Part shown: one piece after another, positions 9,634-18,854 of the stretch | Numbering within the stretch: the stretch's first letter is position 1 | Layout of the letters: every line of letters begins with the position of its first letter | Program-made: the position numbers and the translations under genes | The notes under the pieces: generated by a model | The model's input: the letters and a program-made list of their open reading frames with translations, nothing else | Told to the model about the DNA's origin: nothing | Database searches by the model: none | From: Marinobacter sp. AC-23 | GTDB taxonomy: Bacteria > Pseudomonadota > Gammaproteobacteria > Pseudomonadales > Oleiphilaceae | DNA length: 64,000 nucleotides | Direction of reading: 5' to 3' | NCBI RefSeq assembly: GCF_001858325.1 | Contig: NZ_MBPP01000019.1 | Coordinates: 1-64,000, forward strand

Positions 9634-10404
9634 TGACGCCGCAAATTTCATACAAGCTGAGTTCCCATTCCCTGAGTGCCCGGATTGCGTTCTTCCCCGG
9701 CGACTCTTATCGCAACGACCACGTGGAATCTCGCAAACACAGAAGACGCCATGGACGATGTGCTCGGCTACTTTCGGGGCGCCTATGATAAAAAGTGGTG
9801 GACCTTCCCGAGCTTTCTCGACAACGGCTTCGGGCCAGCCATCGAAAAGCTTTACAAAGACTACTTGCCGCTAACATTCAAAGCACGGATGACAACGTAC
9901 CCTCAACTGTCTGCGTATGTGCCCGAATCGCTTAAGCGAACCGTCAAAGCAAACTGGGACAGACTGGAGCAAGACATTCTTGCCGAAGCAAATGCCCTCT
10001 GGCAGCCCTGCATAGATTGCTTGGGTAACGGCGAGCGGCCACCGGATTACACCCTGCTGGCGCCCCTGAACCACCGAGCCAGCGTAAGCCTGCAGATAGC
10101 CAAGGATTATGTTTTTCGTTTGAAGAAGCTTGCGGTGAATGGTTGGTTTCCGGAGCAATCGCCGAGGCCGGCGCTGGGGTATGTGGGGTTTGATGAGGTG
10201 GCGGGTGAGAGTGCATGGGCTTCCCATGATGAGTTCATCGCAAAAGCTTTAAGAAGCGAGTCTTGGTCGATCGTTGATCAATCCAAATGGCTTTTCAGCC
10301 ACTCAGGCATGAAGATTCCAACCCACGAGTTATTCGAAGAAATTTATCAACGAGAAATCATGCAAAACAGATTATTGGCAAATTCAAAGTTTGGACGTTA
10401 CTAA
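9634..10404 (+). pseudogene. Remnant of a second lipase effector (C-terminal part)
   Basis: An open frame from a GTG at 9676 to 10404 matches the last 240 residues of the upstream lipase, from AMDDVLGYFRGAYDKKWW to SNSKFGRY-like ends. The first 100 bases (9640-9745) hold collapsed scraps of the catalytic region: TTTCATACAAGCTGAG resembles the DFMQAE segment, and a frame reading SHSLSARIAF resembles the nucleophile elbow. The oxyanion strand and most of the hydrolase are missing, so this copy should not be an enzyme. It may be a displaced toxin tip left by recombination, kept next to its immunity gene. Confidence 0.7.
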
Positions 10405-11587
10405 TGAGTAAATTCAATTTACGGGCGCTCTTGCTACTGGGACTGATCTTGGCTGTTGGGTACGGTTATGGCACGGCTATAACTCCTCCGGGCCGGTCAT
10501 GAGCGCCTCAGTTTCCTCAAACGGGGCATTTGCCATCACCGCCCACAAGGATCAGAAGTTGATTCTATGGGATTTAAAAAAACATCGCCGTAAAATCATC
10601 AGCCGCAACGCCAACATCTACAGCCCATACTTCATCAAGCAGCAGCCCACTTTTCTCTGGCAGGATCTCGATAACGTTGTCACCGCCCAATCGGTAAACG
10701 GCGAAGTCCAAAAAGCTTTTGAGCTGGACAAACCCACCTATGGTCACCTTATGACCCAGGACCTCAACACCTATTACTACTCTGACATTGGTTGGGGCAT
10801 ATTTCGACGATCGGAAGATGGATCTACAGAAACACTGAAGGCAACCGATGGCAGAGCTTTTTTTGGATATCACAAACTTCTCAATCTCTCAATGGACGAT
10901 TCTGAGCAATTGATGGTTTCTGCAGGGAGTGGCGAGCCCAAAGGGTTTGAACCACCTTACTATCGATCACTACAAGATGTTCTGGATCAGGGTGCAGAAT
11001 ACCGTTACCTTTACAGTGTTGCTTTATGGAACATCGAAGCCCGAAAACCGACTGCGAAACTGGATGGCAACTCCTCCAAAACCCATGCGACGCTCAGCCC
11101 CGATGGACAATGGGTTGTTAGTGCAGACGAAGCTGGAATCGGGCTGTTCTGGAACACTAATCAGCCGGATATGAAGCATCGATTATCGTCATACCACAGC
11201 GGCGTTTACCTTGATGATTCACCATACGAAACGGGTGACCTACGAAATTGGGACGATAGCGGCCTCATCGAAGCATCGGCAGGCCTCCATACCTTCACCA
11301 TAGCCCTAGCCTTCATCCACAACAGCGAATACTACCTCCGCTTCGGCAACAACAGTCACATGGCCGCTCTATTCAAAACCGGTAGCCCCTGGCCCGTGAA
11401 GTACTTTGACCTGGGCGAATCCCCCAGGCTCGTCACCTATGGCAGCAACTACGACCGGAACACCGCCATCGCCACGTCACCCGAGGCGGGCATCCTGGCC
11501 ATGGGGCATCAATCTACCGGCGGCATCAGTGTGTACCAATTCGATCCGAATGAGTTAACACTTGAGCGAATCTGGGTGGTGGACTAG
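10404..11587 (+). CDS. WD40-like putative immunity protein 2 (apparent frameshift near 10493)
   Basis: Adding one base near 10493 gives 394 residues, exactly the length of the upstream paralogue. The ATG at 10404 overlaps the remnant's stop (TAATG). An N-terminal helix (LRALLLLGLILAVGYGYG) is followed by the same propeller signatures (DQKLILWDL, SPDGQWVVSADEAGIGLFWNT). The C-terminal third is almost the same as in copy 1 (NSEYYLRFGNNSH, PVKYFDLGESP). The region between about residues 70 and 190 is much more divergent, which would suit recognition of different toxins. The gene converges on speE with nine bases between stops. Confidence 0.6.
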
Positions 11588-11596
11588 GCGCTTGAT

Positions 11597-12478
11597 CTAG
11601 CCTTCCTCCGGTCGCGTTTCATCCTCCAGAGCGTCAATCATGAACTGGGGCATGGCCAGCGCGCCGTGGTGAATGCCGCTGTTATAATAGCGGGTTACGA
11701 AGGGTCGGTTATTTGCGTCGTCCTCACGGAAATATCTCACCGGATTGTCTTTGCTGGCCATGGTACAGCTCCACCAGCCAGTGGGATAGACGGGTTGGGG
11801 GAATGGCAGCGTTTGCACGTGGTCGAAGCCGGCTTTGCGCATGTCGTTGTGAATGTCTTTTATGATGGTGTCTGTGTGCAGCAACGGTGATTCGCTTTGC
11901 TGCACAATAATACCGCCCTCACCCAGTGCCAGCATGGCGTCGCGGTAGAAATCCAGGGCAAACAGGCCTTCGGCGGGGCCGACCGGGTCGGTGCTGTCGA
12001 TTATAAGGATGTCGATGCTGCCGGGATCTACTTCCCGCATCCACCGAATGCCATCGCCAAAGAAGAAATTGGCTCGTGGATCTCCGTTGGACTCGCACAG
12101 CTCCGGGAAGTACTCTTCAGACATGCGGGTTACACGCTCGTCGATTTCAACCTGCCAGGCTTCTTCCACGTCGGGGTGCTTCAGCACTTCTTTCAGTGTG
12201 CCGCAATCGCCGCCACCTACGATCACAACTTTTTTCGGATTTTTATGGGTGAACAGCGCCGGGTGGGTCATCATCTCGTGGTAGAGAAAGTTGTCCCGGG
12301 TGGTCAGCATCACGCAGCCATCCAGCACCATCAGGTTGCCAAACGTTTCGGTTTCGTAGATTTCCAGCTTCTGAAACGGCGTCTGTTCTTCGTGCAGTTT
12401 CTTTTTCACCTGAAGGGAGAAAGCGGTTCCCTGATCCTGGAATACTTCGGTGAACCAATCGTTATTCAGCGTCGTCAT
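11597..12478 (-). CDS. speE: Spermidine synthase (polyamine aminopropyltransferase)
   Basis: A 293-residue enzyme that transfers aminopropyl from decarboxylated SAM to putrescine. It shows VVIVGGGDCGTLKEVLKH for cofactor binding and the catalytic-site segment DILIIDSTDPVGPAEGLF. Although the frame is open further upstream, the start is placed at the ATG before TTLNNDW because AGGAG sits just ahead of it. It is divergent from speA, with a 214-base shared upstream region, so polyamine synthesis genes face each other here. Length is normal for the family. Confidence 0.93.
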   Translation of the reverse strand: MTTLNNDWFTEVFQDQGTAFSLQVKKKLHEEQTPFQKLEIYETETFGNLMVLDGCVMLTTRDNFLYHEMMTHPALFTHKNPKKVVIVGGGDCGTLKEVLKHPDVEEAWQVEIDERVTRMSEEYFPELCESNGDPRANFFFGDGIRWMREVDPGSIDILIIDSTDPVGPAEGLFALDFYRDAMLALGEGGIIVQQSESPLLHTDTIIKDIHNDMRKAGFDHVQTLPFPQPVYPTGWWSCTMASKDNPVRYFREDDANNRPFVTRYYNSGIHHGALAMPQFMIDALEDETRPEEG

Positions 12479-12692
12479 GGTGCTCTCCTGCAAAACCCTG
12501 GTGCAATGGTCAAAACGCTTATTGTAGGGGCGCGTGTCGGTCAGCCATAGTGTTTGTTGGCGATTATTACGGTTTAGCACTGTTGCAGCATGCTCGACAG
12601 CAACAGACACTTTCAGCTGCACTGGCTAAACCCTACAATACCAGCCATTCAGCCGGCCTGCCCGGCCCCGGTTTTCCAGAAGGACGGCACCC

Positions 12693-14603
12693 ATGAGCAA
12701 TACCAGCACCTCTCCGGCCCATAAAGTTTATAACATCGCCCAATGGAGCGATGGCTATATTGGCGTTAACCCGGAGGGTGAGGTAGTTATCCGGCCAAAT
12801 CGTGGCAAAAGCGAGGCGGAAATCAATCTACCGCAACTCACTCGCTCACTGGTGAACTCCGGGCTCCGGTTACCCGTGCTTATCCGCTTTACAGACATTC
12901 TTCACGATCGGGTGAACAAACTGTGCAACGCGTTCAACAGCGTGGCCGCAGAACATAGCTATCAAGGGCAATACACAGCGGTCTACCCTATCAAGGTAAA
13001 CCAGCAACGCCGAGTGGTGGAGGAGCTGATTGCCGCAGAACCGGCCGCCAGCAATGGGCAAATCGGTTTGGAGGCCGGCAGCAAGCCAGAACTGATGGCA
13101 GTACTTGCACTGGCCAAGCAACCCGGCTCGGTTATTGTGTGCAACGGCTACAAAGACAGGGAGTACATCCGCCTGGCGCTGATCGGCCAGAAGTTGGGCC
13201 ACCGTGTGTTTATTGTGGTGGAAAAACAGTCGGAGCTGCCGCTTATTCTCGATGAAGCCAAAAAACTGAAGGTTTCTCCGCTTGTTGGCGTTCGCGTACG
13301 CCTGGCCACAATCGGCAAGGGCAACTGGCAGAATACCGGCGGTGAGAAATCCAAGTTCGGTTTGTCCGCCAGCCAGGTTCTGGATGTGGTGAATACCCTG
13401 CGCCAGGCCGGCGCCTTGGACACACTTCAGCTTCTGCACTTTCACCTCGGCTCCCAGATCGCCAATATTCGCGACATTCAGACTGGATTGCGGGAGTGCG
13501 CACGCTTTTACAGCGAGCTGAGACACATGGGCGCTCCGGTGAACACCGTTGATATCGGAGGCGGCCTGGGTGTCGACTATGAGGGCACTCGCTCTCGCAG
13601 CGCCTGCTCGATGAATTACAGCATGCACGAATACGCCTATAACGTGGTGCATGTGCTGCAAGCCGAATGTGACCGCCACGGGCTTCCGCACCCAGATCTG
13701 ATCAGTGAATCCGGCCGGGCGCTGACCGCTCACCATTCGGTGCTGGTTACCAATGTAATTGACCACGAGGAACCGGAAGAGCGCCCGACCAAACAGCCCA
13801 AGCAGGATGCACCGGCCCCCTTGCGTGATCTCTGGCGCGATGTGGAAAGCCTGGAAGACCCGGATTCCCCGCGTTCGCTGGCCGAAATTTACCACGACGT
13901 ACTACACGCCATGGCGGACGTTCACGGCCAATTTGCCCACGGTACACTCTCTCTGCAGGAGCGCGCGGATTCAGAAATACTCTACATACGCTGCTGTCGG
14001 TTGCTTCAAAGCCAGCTGGACAAAAACAGCCGGGCCCACCGTGAAATCATTGACGAGCTGAACGAAAAGCTAGCCGCAAAGCTGTTTGTTAACTTCTCTC
14101 TGTTCCAGTCGTTACCTGACGTATGGGGTATTGACCAGATATTCCCGGTTATGCCGGTAAACGGGCTGAATCGCCCGCTCACCCGGCGGGCGGTGATTCA
14201 GGATATTACCTGCGATTCTGACGGCCGTATTGATCGCTATGTGGATGGCCAAGGCACAGAAACCACCCTGCCCCTGCCCGAAGAGAAGCCCGGCGAAGCC
14301 CTGCTAATGGGCTTCTTCATGACCGGCGCCTATCAGGAAATTCTGGGGGACATGCACAATTTATTCGGTGATACGCATTCTGTGGATGTGCGCCTGAACG
14401 ACACCGGGGGCTACGATACCAGTACGCCCATTATCGGCGACACGGTGGCCCACGTACTCAGGTATGTGAACTTCGAGCCTGAAAATTTACTGGTAGCGTA
14501 TCGCAGCAAGATGGCTGTAAGCGGCCTGCCTGAGGACACCCAGACTATATTACTGGGAGAGCTGGCCGCCGGGCTTGAAGGCTACACCTACCTCGAAGAC
14601 TAG
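12693..14603 (+). CDS. speA: Biosynthetic arginine decarboxylase
   Basis: A 636-residue PLP enzyme of the alanine-racemase-fold decarboxylases, converting arginine to agmatine. The PLP lysine lies in VYPIKVNQQRRVVEEL. Further signatures are FGLSASQVL, HFHLGSQIANI and the glycine-rich DIGGGLGVDYEG. The C-terminal half holds the catalytic cysteine region (SVDVRLNDTGGYDTS) and an insertion typical of SpeA. GAAGGA precedes the ATG. Agmatine made here would feed putrescine and then speE, the divergent neighbour. Confidence 0.95.
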   Translation: MSNTSTSPAHKVYNIAQWSDGYIGVNPEGEVVIRPNRGKSEAEINLPQLTRSLVNSGLRLPVLIRFTDILHDRVNKLCNAFNSVAAEHSYQGQYTAVYPIKVNQQRRVVEELIAAEPAASNGQIGLEAGSKPELMAVLALAKQPGSVIVCNGYKDREYIRLALIGQKLGHRVFIVVEKQSELPLILDEAKKLKVSPLVGVRVRLATIGKGNWQNTGGEKSKFGLSASQVLDVVNTLRQAGALDTLQLLHFHLGSQIANIRDIQTGLRECARFYSELRHMGAPVNTVDIGGGLGVDYEGTRSRSACSMNYSMHEYAYNVVHVLQAECDRHGLPHPDLISESGRALTAHHSVLVTNVIDHEEPEERPTKQPKQDAPAPLRDLWRDVESLEDPDSPRSLAEIYHDVLHAMADVHGQFAHGTLSLQERADSEILYIRCCRLLQSQLDKNSRAHREIIDELNEKLAAKLFVNFSLFQSLPDVWGIDQIFPVMPVNGLNRPLTRRAVIQDITCDSDGRIDRYVDGQGTETTLPLPEEKPGEALLMGFFMTGAYQEILGDMHNLFGDTHSVDVRLNDTGGYDTSTPIIGDTVAHVLRYVNFEPENLLVAYRSKMAVSGLPEDTQTILLGELAAGLEGYTYLED

Positions 14604-14664
14604 GGGCTTTTTTGTAATTTGGGAGCAAGGCAAACGCGGTTACCCAATTACTTTATCAAAGAGC

Positions 14665-14694
14665 TGATCCGCGCTGAAAACTGGCCCGTAAATA
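14665..14694 (+). promoter_or_regulatory. Predicted ECF11 (RpoE/ChrR-type) sigma promoter
   Basis: TGATCC at 14665-14670 and TAAATA at 14689-14694 are separated by exactly 18 bases. The sigma-E promoters described for Rhodobacter-type RpoE/ChrR systems have TGATCC and a TAAGA-like -10 at the same spacing. It lies directly upstream of the sigma gene, so autoregulation is expected. The match is by eye. Confidence 0.65.
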
Positions 14695-14775
14695 TCACCA
14701 CTGACAAAGCCGGGGCGAGTGCATAGAATGATCAGCAGAACGAATTTAAATCATGCGACTGTCAAGGAGCGTCCG

Positions 14776-15375
14776 GTGACCACACTGGATAAAAAACCTG
14801 CGCGAGGCGAGGGCCGAAAGGATCCTTGGAGTCAGCTGTTGGTGAAAGTGGGGAAAAACCAGGATCGCCAAGCCTATCACGCGCTATTTGAGCATTTCGC
14901 CCCACAGCTCAAGTACTACGCCATGGCAAATGGCATGGCGAGCCACGCGGAAGAGCTGGTACAGGAAGTTTTTGTTTCCATCTGGAGGCGAGCCTGCCTT
15001 TACGACTGGCAGAAGGCCGCTGCCTCAACCTGGATTTTCACGATCGCGCGAAATCAACGCATCGACATGCTACGCAAGATGCGCCGTACCAGTGTAGAGA
15101 TGCCGGTGGAAACCGAAGATCTATGGCAGATCCCGGGCGAAGATGACAACCAACCAGTCACTTCGTTGCATCGTTTGATGTCTGAGCGGCGCGTAAGAGA
15201 GTCGCTGAAGCACCTGCCAGAAGAACAGATTACGGTGATAGCCAAGGTCTATATGGAGCAGAAGTCCCACCAGATGGTAGCAAACGAACTGAACATTCCC
15301 CTTGGCACTGTTAAAAGCCGGGTACGTCTTGCGCTGAATAAGTTAAGAGTAATTTTGCAGGACCAAAACGTATGA
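14776..15375 (+). CDS. ECF sigma factor, RpoE/ChrR (ECF11) type
   Basis: A 199-residue ECF sigma factor. Region 2 reads ALFEHFAPQLKYYAMANG...EELVQEVFVSIWRRACLYDWQKAAASTWIFTIARNQRIDMLRK, and region 4 holds an HLPEEQITVIAKVYMEQKSHQMVANELNIPLGTVKSRVRLALNKLR helix-turn-helix. The start is taken as GTG at 14776, which has AAGGAG six bases upstream; in-frame starts at 14719 and 14728 lack this. The stop overlaps the anti-sigma start (ATGA). By homology to RpoE of Rhodobacter it would answer singlet oxygen or other photo-oxidative stress. Confidence 0.88.
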   Translation: MTTLDKKPARGEGRKDPWSQLLVKVGKNQDRQAYHALFEHFAPQLKYYAMANGMASHAEELVQEVFVSIWRRACLYDWQKAAASTWIFTIARNQRIDMLRKMRRTSVEMPVETEDLWQIPGEDDNQPVTSLHRLMSERRVRESLKHLPEEQITVIAKVYMEQKSHQMVANELNIPLGTVKSRVRLALNKLRVILQDQNV

Positions 15376-16009
15376 CACGGCACCATCCCGATAGCCTAAG
15401 CTTAATGGAATACAGCGCAGGCAACCTGAGCGAGCCGCACGCTCTGTGCATTAAGCTCCATCTGGACAAGTGCCTCAGTTGTCGCAGCCGGGCCGATACA
15501 CTCGACAGCTTGGCGCGGTGGTGATGGAGCAACAGCCAAGGGTCAGCGTTTCCGAATCCATGTTTGACAGTATTCTGGCAAGAATAGATAGCTCGCCGGC
15601 ACCCCAACCCATGGCCAAACCTGCACCCAGAATCAACGTGCTTCAGAAGCTGCTAGGAGAGGATATTAACCATCTCCCCTGGAAACGTCAGTTGGGTGAT
15701 GTCAGCGTAATGGATATCACAGACAGGTTTCCCGGCCAGCAAGAGCAGGTCGTTCTACAAAAGCTGGTTGCAGGAGGTAAAGCCCCGGCCCACACCCACC
15801 GTGGCAGTGAGACGACCATTGTGTTGCAGGGCGCGTTTGCTGATCAAAAAGGCGTGTTCAACCAGTGGGATTTTGTTGTTCTCACCGATCAGGATGAACA
15901 CAAACCGGTTGCCGTTGGGAGTGAAGACTGCATCACGCTTTCTGTTCTGAGCGCGCCAATCAAGCTGACCGGAACCTTCACCAGACTGCTGAATCCCTTT
16001 ATTCGTTGA
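15372..16009 (+). CDS. ChrR-type zinc anti-sigma factor with cupin domain (apparent frameshift near 15512)
   Basis: About 212 residues after restoring one G (CAGCTTGGCGC). The N-terminal zinc-binding anti-sigma domain shows HLDKCLSC (H-x3-C-x2-C) with further His residues near the start. The C-terminal cupin carries APAHTHRGSETTIVLQGAF, the metal-binding part that senses the stress in ChrR. It is coupled to the sigma gene by ATGA and followed by a terminator, forming a two-gene operon. The break falls between the two domains, and both flanking parts are well conserved. Confidence 0.85.
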
Positions 16010-16018
16010 TTCTTGCCC

Positions 16019-16044
16019 AAGCCAGGCACTGCATGGCTTTTTTA
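16019..16044 (+). terminator. Probable terminator after the sigma/anti-sigma operon
   Basis: AAGCCA (16019-16024) pairs with TGGCTT (16034-16039) around a nine-base loop and is followed by a T run to 16043. The stem is short, so strength is uncertain, but it lies ten bases after the anti-sigma stop. Confidence 0.6.
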
Positions 16045-16131
16045 CAGCTATTTTATGTCTGCTCCGGCACTAGGGTATAATCGCGCCCTTTGATTTTCTG
16101 CGGCTTGCGCCCGGACACAAACGGAGACCCC

Positions 16132-16921
16132 ATGGACGCCGACGATTATGCTTTCCGCTTTGGCGGCATTGAACGGCTGTACGGGCGCCGTGCCCTGCAC
16201 GCCTTTCGCGATGCCCATATCGCCGTTGTCGGCCTGGGTGGAGTAGGTTCGTGGGCGGCCGAAGCACTGGCGCGCAGTGGTATTGGCACCATCACCCTGA
16301 TCGACATGGATGATATTTGTGTGTCCAATACCAACCGCCAGCTTCACGCTTTGGAAGGCCAGTACGGACGCACTAAAACCGATGCTATGGCCGAGCGACT
16401 GAAAGCTATCAACCTCATGCGAACATCCGGATTCACTTTGCTTCCTCACTCTGAAAAACCTTACAGAGCTGATCACGCCTGATATGACGGGCGTGGTTGA
16501 TGCCATCGACAGCGTAAAGCCGAAGGCGGCACTGATTGCCCACTGTCAGCGCGGGAAAATTCCGATCATCTGCGCTGGGGGCGCGGGTGGCCAGACAGAT
16601 CCCACCAAAATCCTGGTAGCCGATCTCAGCAAAACCACACAGGACCCGTTACTGGCCAAGGTTCGCAATCTTTTGCGCAGGGAGTACGGTTTCTCCCGCA
16701 ATCCCAAGCGACGCTTTGGCATTGAGGCCGTATACTCAACCGAACAACTCACGTACCCAGCTGATGATGGTGAAGTTTGCCTGCAAAAGCCTGCAACTGC
16801 AGGCCCCTCACGGCTAGACTGTGCATCTGGCTTTGGCGCTGCCTGCCCGGTTACGGCCAGTTTTGGTCTGTTTGCAGCCTCTCGGCTGTTAAATCGCATT
16901 GCACGACGCGTCAATCAATAA
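16132..16921 (+). CDS. tcdA: tRNA threonylcarbamoyladenosine dehydratase TcdA (two apparent frameshifts)
   Basis: An E1-like enzyme that cyclises t6A37 to ct6A. The N-terminal Rossmann segment IAVVGLGGVGSWAAEALARSGIG and the acidic IDMDDICVSNTNRQ motif are intact, as is the downstream DAIDSVKPKAALIAHCQRGKIPIICAGGAGGQTDPT. The frame is lost at AACCTCATG (about 16413) and again at CACTCTGAAA (about 16450). Adding one base at each gives AERLKAINPHANIRIHF...LKNLTELITPDMTGVVDA and a total of 263 residues. Two breaks 40 bases apart look like a low-quality stretch of sequence. Confidence 0.88.
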
Positions 16922-16942
16922 CCACACGGAACTCAGACCTTT

Positions 16943-18832
16943 ATGCCAGCCAGCACAGTCCTGATTCTTGCCAGCATTGGCATTCTTTCATTGTCGTTTC
17001 AGTGGCTTGCCTGGCGTATGCGTGTGCCCGCCATTCTATTCCTGCTTGCCGGTGGGATTCTGGTCGGCCCGGTACTAGGGTTCCTCAACCCGGATGAGGT
17101 ATTCGGTGATCTGCTGTTTCCGATGGTTTCACTGGCCGTTGCCATCATCCTGTTTGAAGGCAGCCTGACCCTGCGCTTTGATGAAATTCGCGGGCACAGC
17201 AAGATGGCTCGCAATCTTATACCCATTGGCTCCATTGTTACCGGCATTATCGGAACCCTGGCCGCACGCTGGGTGCTGGATATTTCATGGGCAGTGGCCC
17301 TGCTTTTCGGCGCCATCTCCATTGTCACCGGCCCCACAGTCATCGCCCCCCTTCTGCGATCTGTGCGGCCAAGCGCGAAGCTTGCCAATATTTTGCGCTG
17401 GGAAGGCATTATTATTGACCCTGTGGGCGCCTTGCTGGCGGTTTTGGTGTTCGAGGGCATAGTGTCATGGGGCCAAGGCAACGTGTTTGGCCACTCTCTG
17501 TATATTTTTGGCAAAACACTGCTGATTGGTTTCGCCACCGGGGCTCTGGCCGGCTATCTGAACGGGTTGGTGCTACGCAAACACCTTATGCCGCAGTACC
17601 TACACAACGCCGCCACACTTACGTTCATGCTGGGTGTCTATGCTCTCTCCAATGAAATGGCCCACGAATCCGGGCTGCTCACGGTAACGGTTATGGGCAT
17701 CTGGATGGCCAACATGAAGCAGGTCTCTGTAGACAGTATTCTTGAGTTCAAGGAGTCCCTAAGCGTACTGCTAATTTCAGCACTGTTTATCATCCTGGCT
17801 GCGCGAGTGGAATTCGCTGCTATTGCGAATCTAGGTTGGGGATTGGCCGTGGTTCTGGCCGTGCTGATGCTGGTCGCACGGCCGCTCAGCGTATTTTTGT
17901 CAGCCATAGGCACCGACCTGAAGTGGCGGGAAAAACTGTTTCTAAGCTGGATTGCCCCAAGGGGTATTGTAGCTGCGGCGGTTTCTGCACTGTTCGCATT
18001 CCAGCTCCAGAAACTGGGTTACGAAAGTGCAGCTGCCCTTGTGCCCATGGTGTTTGTACTGATCATTGCCACTGTCACCCTGCAAAGCCTAACCGCAAGA
18101 CCTATAGCCAAGTTGCTGAAGGTTACAGAGCCGGCAGAGTATGGTTTTCTGATACTAGGTGCCAACCCGGTGGCGCGCATGATTGGGCAGGCCCTCAATA
18201 AGCATGAGGTTCCTGTAGCCCTGGCAGACACAAACTGGGAAAACGTACGCCAAGCACGCATGGACAATTTACGGGTGTACTTTGGCAACCCGATTTCCGA
18301 GCATGCCTCAACCCACCTCGACCTTACAGGGATCGGCAACCTGCTGGTCATCTCGCCTTACAAGCACATGAACTCACTGGCGACTTATCACTTCCTGGAC
18401 TGGTTCGGTGACACCAGCGTATTCAGCCTTTCAGAAGGCGACGAGGACCAAAAGGCACGACACCAAACGGCAGGAAAAATTCAGATGACCCGCGGCCTGT
18501 TCGACGGCGTGAGCTATGCCAAGCTTGCCAGCCTCGTAAGCCAGGGTTACTCGATAAAAACCACTCAGCTTAGCGAAGAGTTTGAGTACAACGATTTCTT
18601 GGAGAAATACCAAAGCCAGGCTCTGGTTCTGTTCGTATTCGACAGCAAAAGCCGCATCAATCCGGTGCAAAGCATGGACGACCTAAAGCCGGATGACGAC
18701 TGGATACTGATCAGCCTGGTGCCACCCCAGAACCGTAAAGAACGAAAAAATAAGGAAGGTAACGGTGAGGGAGCAGAGCCCTCAGCCATAGGTAAAGAGC
18801 CTTCAGCCGAAAGCTCTTCCCCAAGAAACTAA
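16943..18832 (+). CDS. Cation:proton antiporter (CPA family) with TrkA-N-like domain
   Basis: A 629-residue protein with about 12 transmembrane helices in residues 1-390, including the family segment ILFEGSLTLRF and the paired-acid region near EGIIIDPVGALLAV. A cytoplasmic Rossmann-like domain follows (YGFLILGANPVARMIGQALNKHEVPVALADTN), as in Kef/TrkA regulators. The last 40 residues are charged and low in complexity. Exchange of Na+ or K+ for H+ is the likely role; the ion cannot be read from sequence. It lies 21 bases after tcdA and may be co-transcribed. Confidence 0.85.
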   Translation: MPASTVLILASIGILSLSFQWLAWRMRVPAILFLLAGGILVGPVLGFLNPDEVFGDLLFPMVSLAVAIILFEGSLTLRFDEIRGHSKMARNLIPIGSIVTGIIGTLAARWVLDISWAVALLFGAISIVTGPTVIAPLLRSVRPSAKLANILRWEGIIIDPVGALLAVLVFEGIVSWGQGNVFGHSLYIFGKTLLIGFATGALAGYLNGLVLRKHLMPQYLHNAATLTFMLGVYALSNEMAHESGLLTVTVMGIWMANMKQVSVDSILEFKESLSVLLISALFIILAARVEFAAIANLGWGLAVVLAVLMLVARPLSVFLSAIGTDLKWREKLFLSWIAPRGIVAAAVSALFAFQLQKLGYESAAALVPMVFVLIIATVTLQSLTARPIAKLLKVTEPAEYGFLILGANPVARMIGQALNKHEVPVALADTNWENVRQARMDNLRVYFGNPISEHASTHLDLTGIGNLLVISPYKHMNSLATYHFLDWFGDTSVFSLSEGDEDQKARHQTAGKIQMTRGLFDGVSYAKLASLVSQGYSIKTTQLSEEFEYNDFLEKYQSQALVLFVFDSKSRINPVQSMDDLKPDDDWILISLVPPQNRKERKNKEGNGEGAEPSAIGKEPSAESSSPRN

Positions 18833-18854
18833 GCACAGCGAAGGCTATTAACGG

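Larger units (their letters stand above)
7804..11587 (+). repeat. Tandem duplication of effector C-terminus plus immunity gene
   Basis: The unit 7804-9633 (end of the lipase plus WD40 gene) recurs as 9747-11587. The stretch 7804-7931 is almost base-for-base identical to 9747-9874, while the following effector sequence drifts. The 3' parts of the two WD40 genes (about 9340-9630 and 11295-11585) again share long identical runs. This mosaic of near-identical and divergent blocks indicates tandem duplication followed by gene conversion or diversification. Confidence 0.85.
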
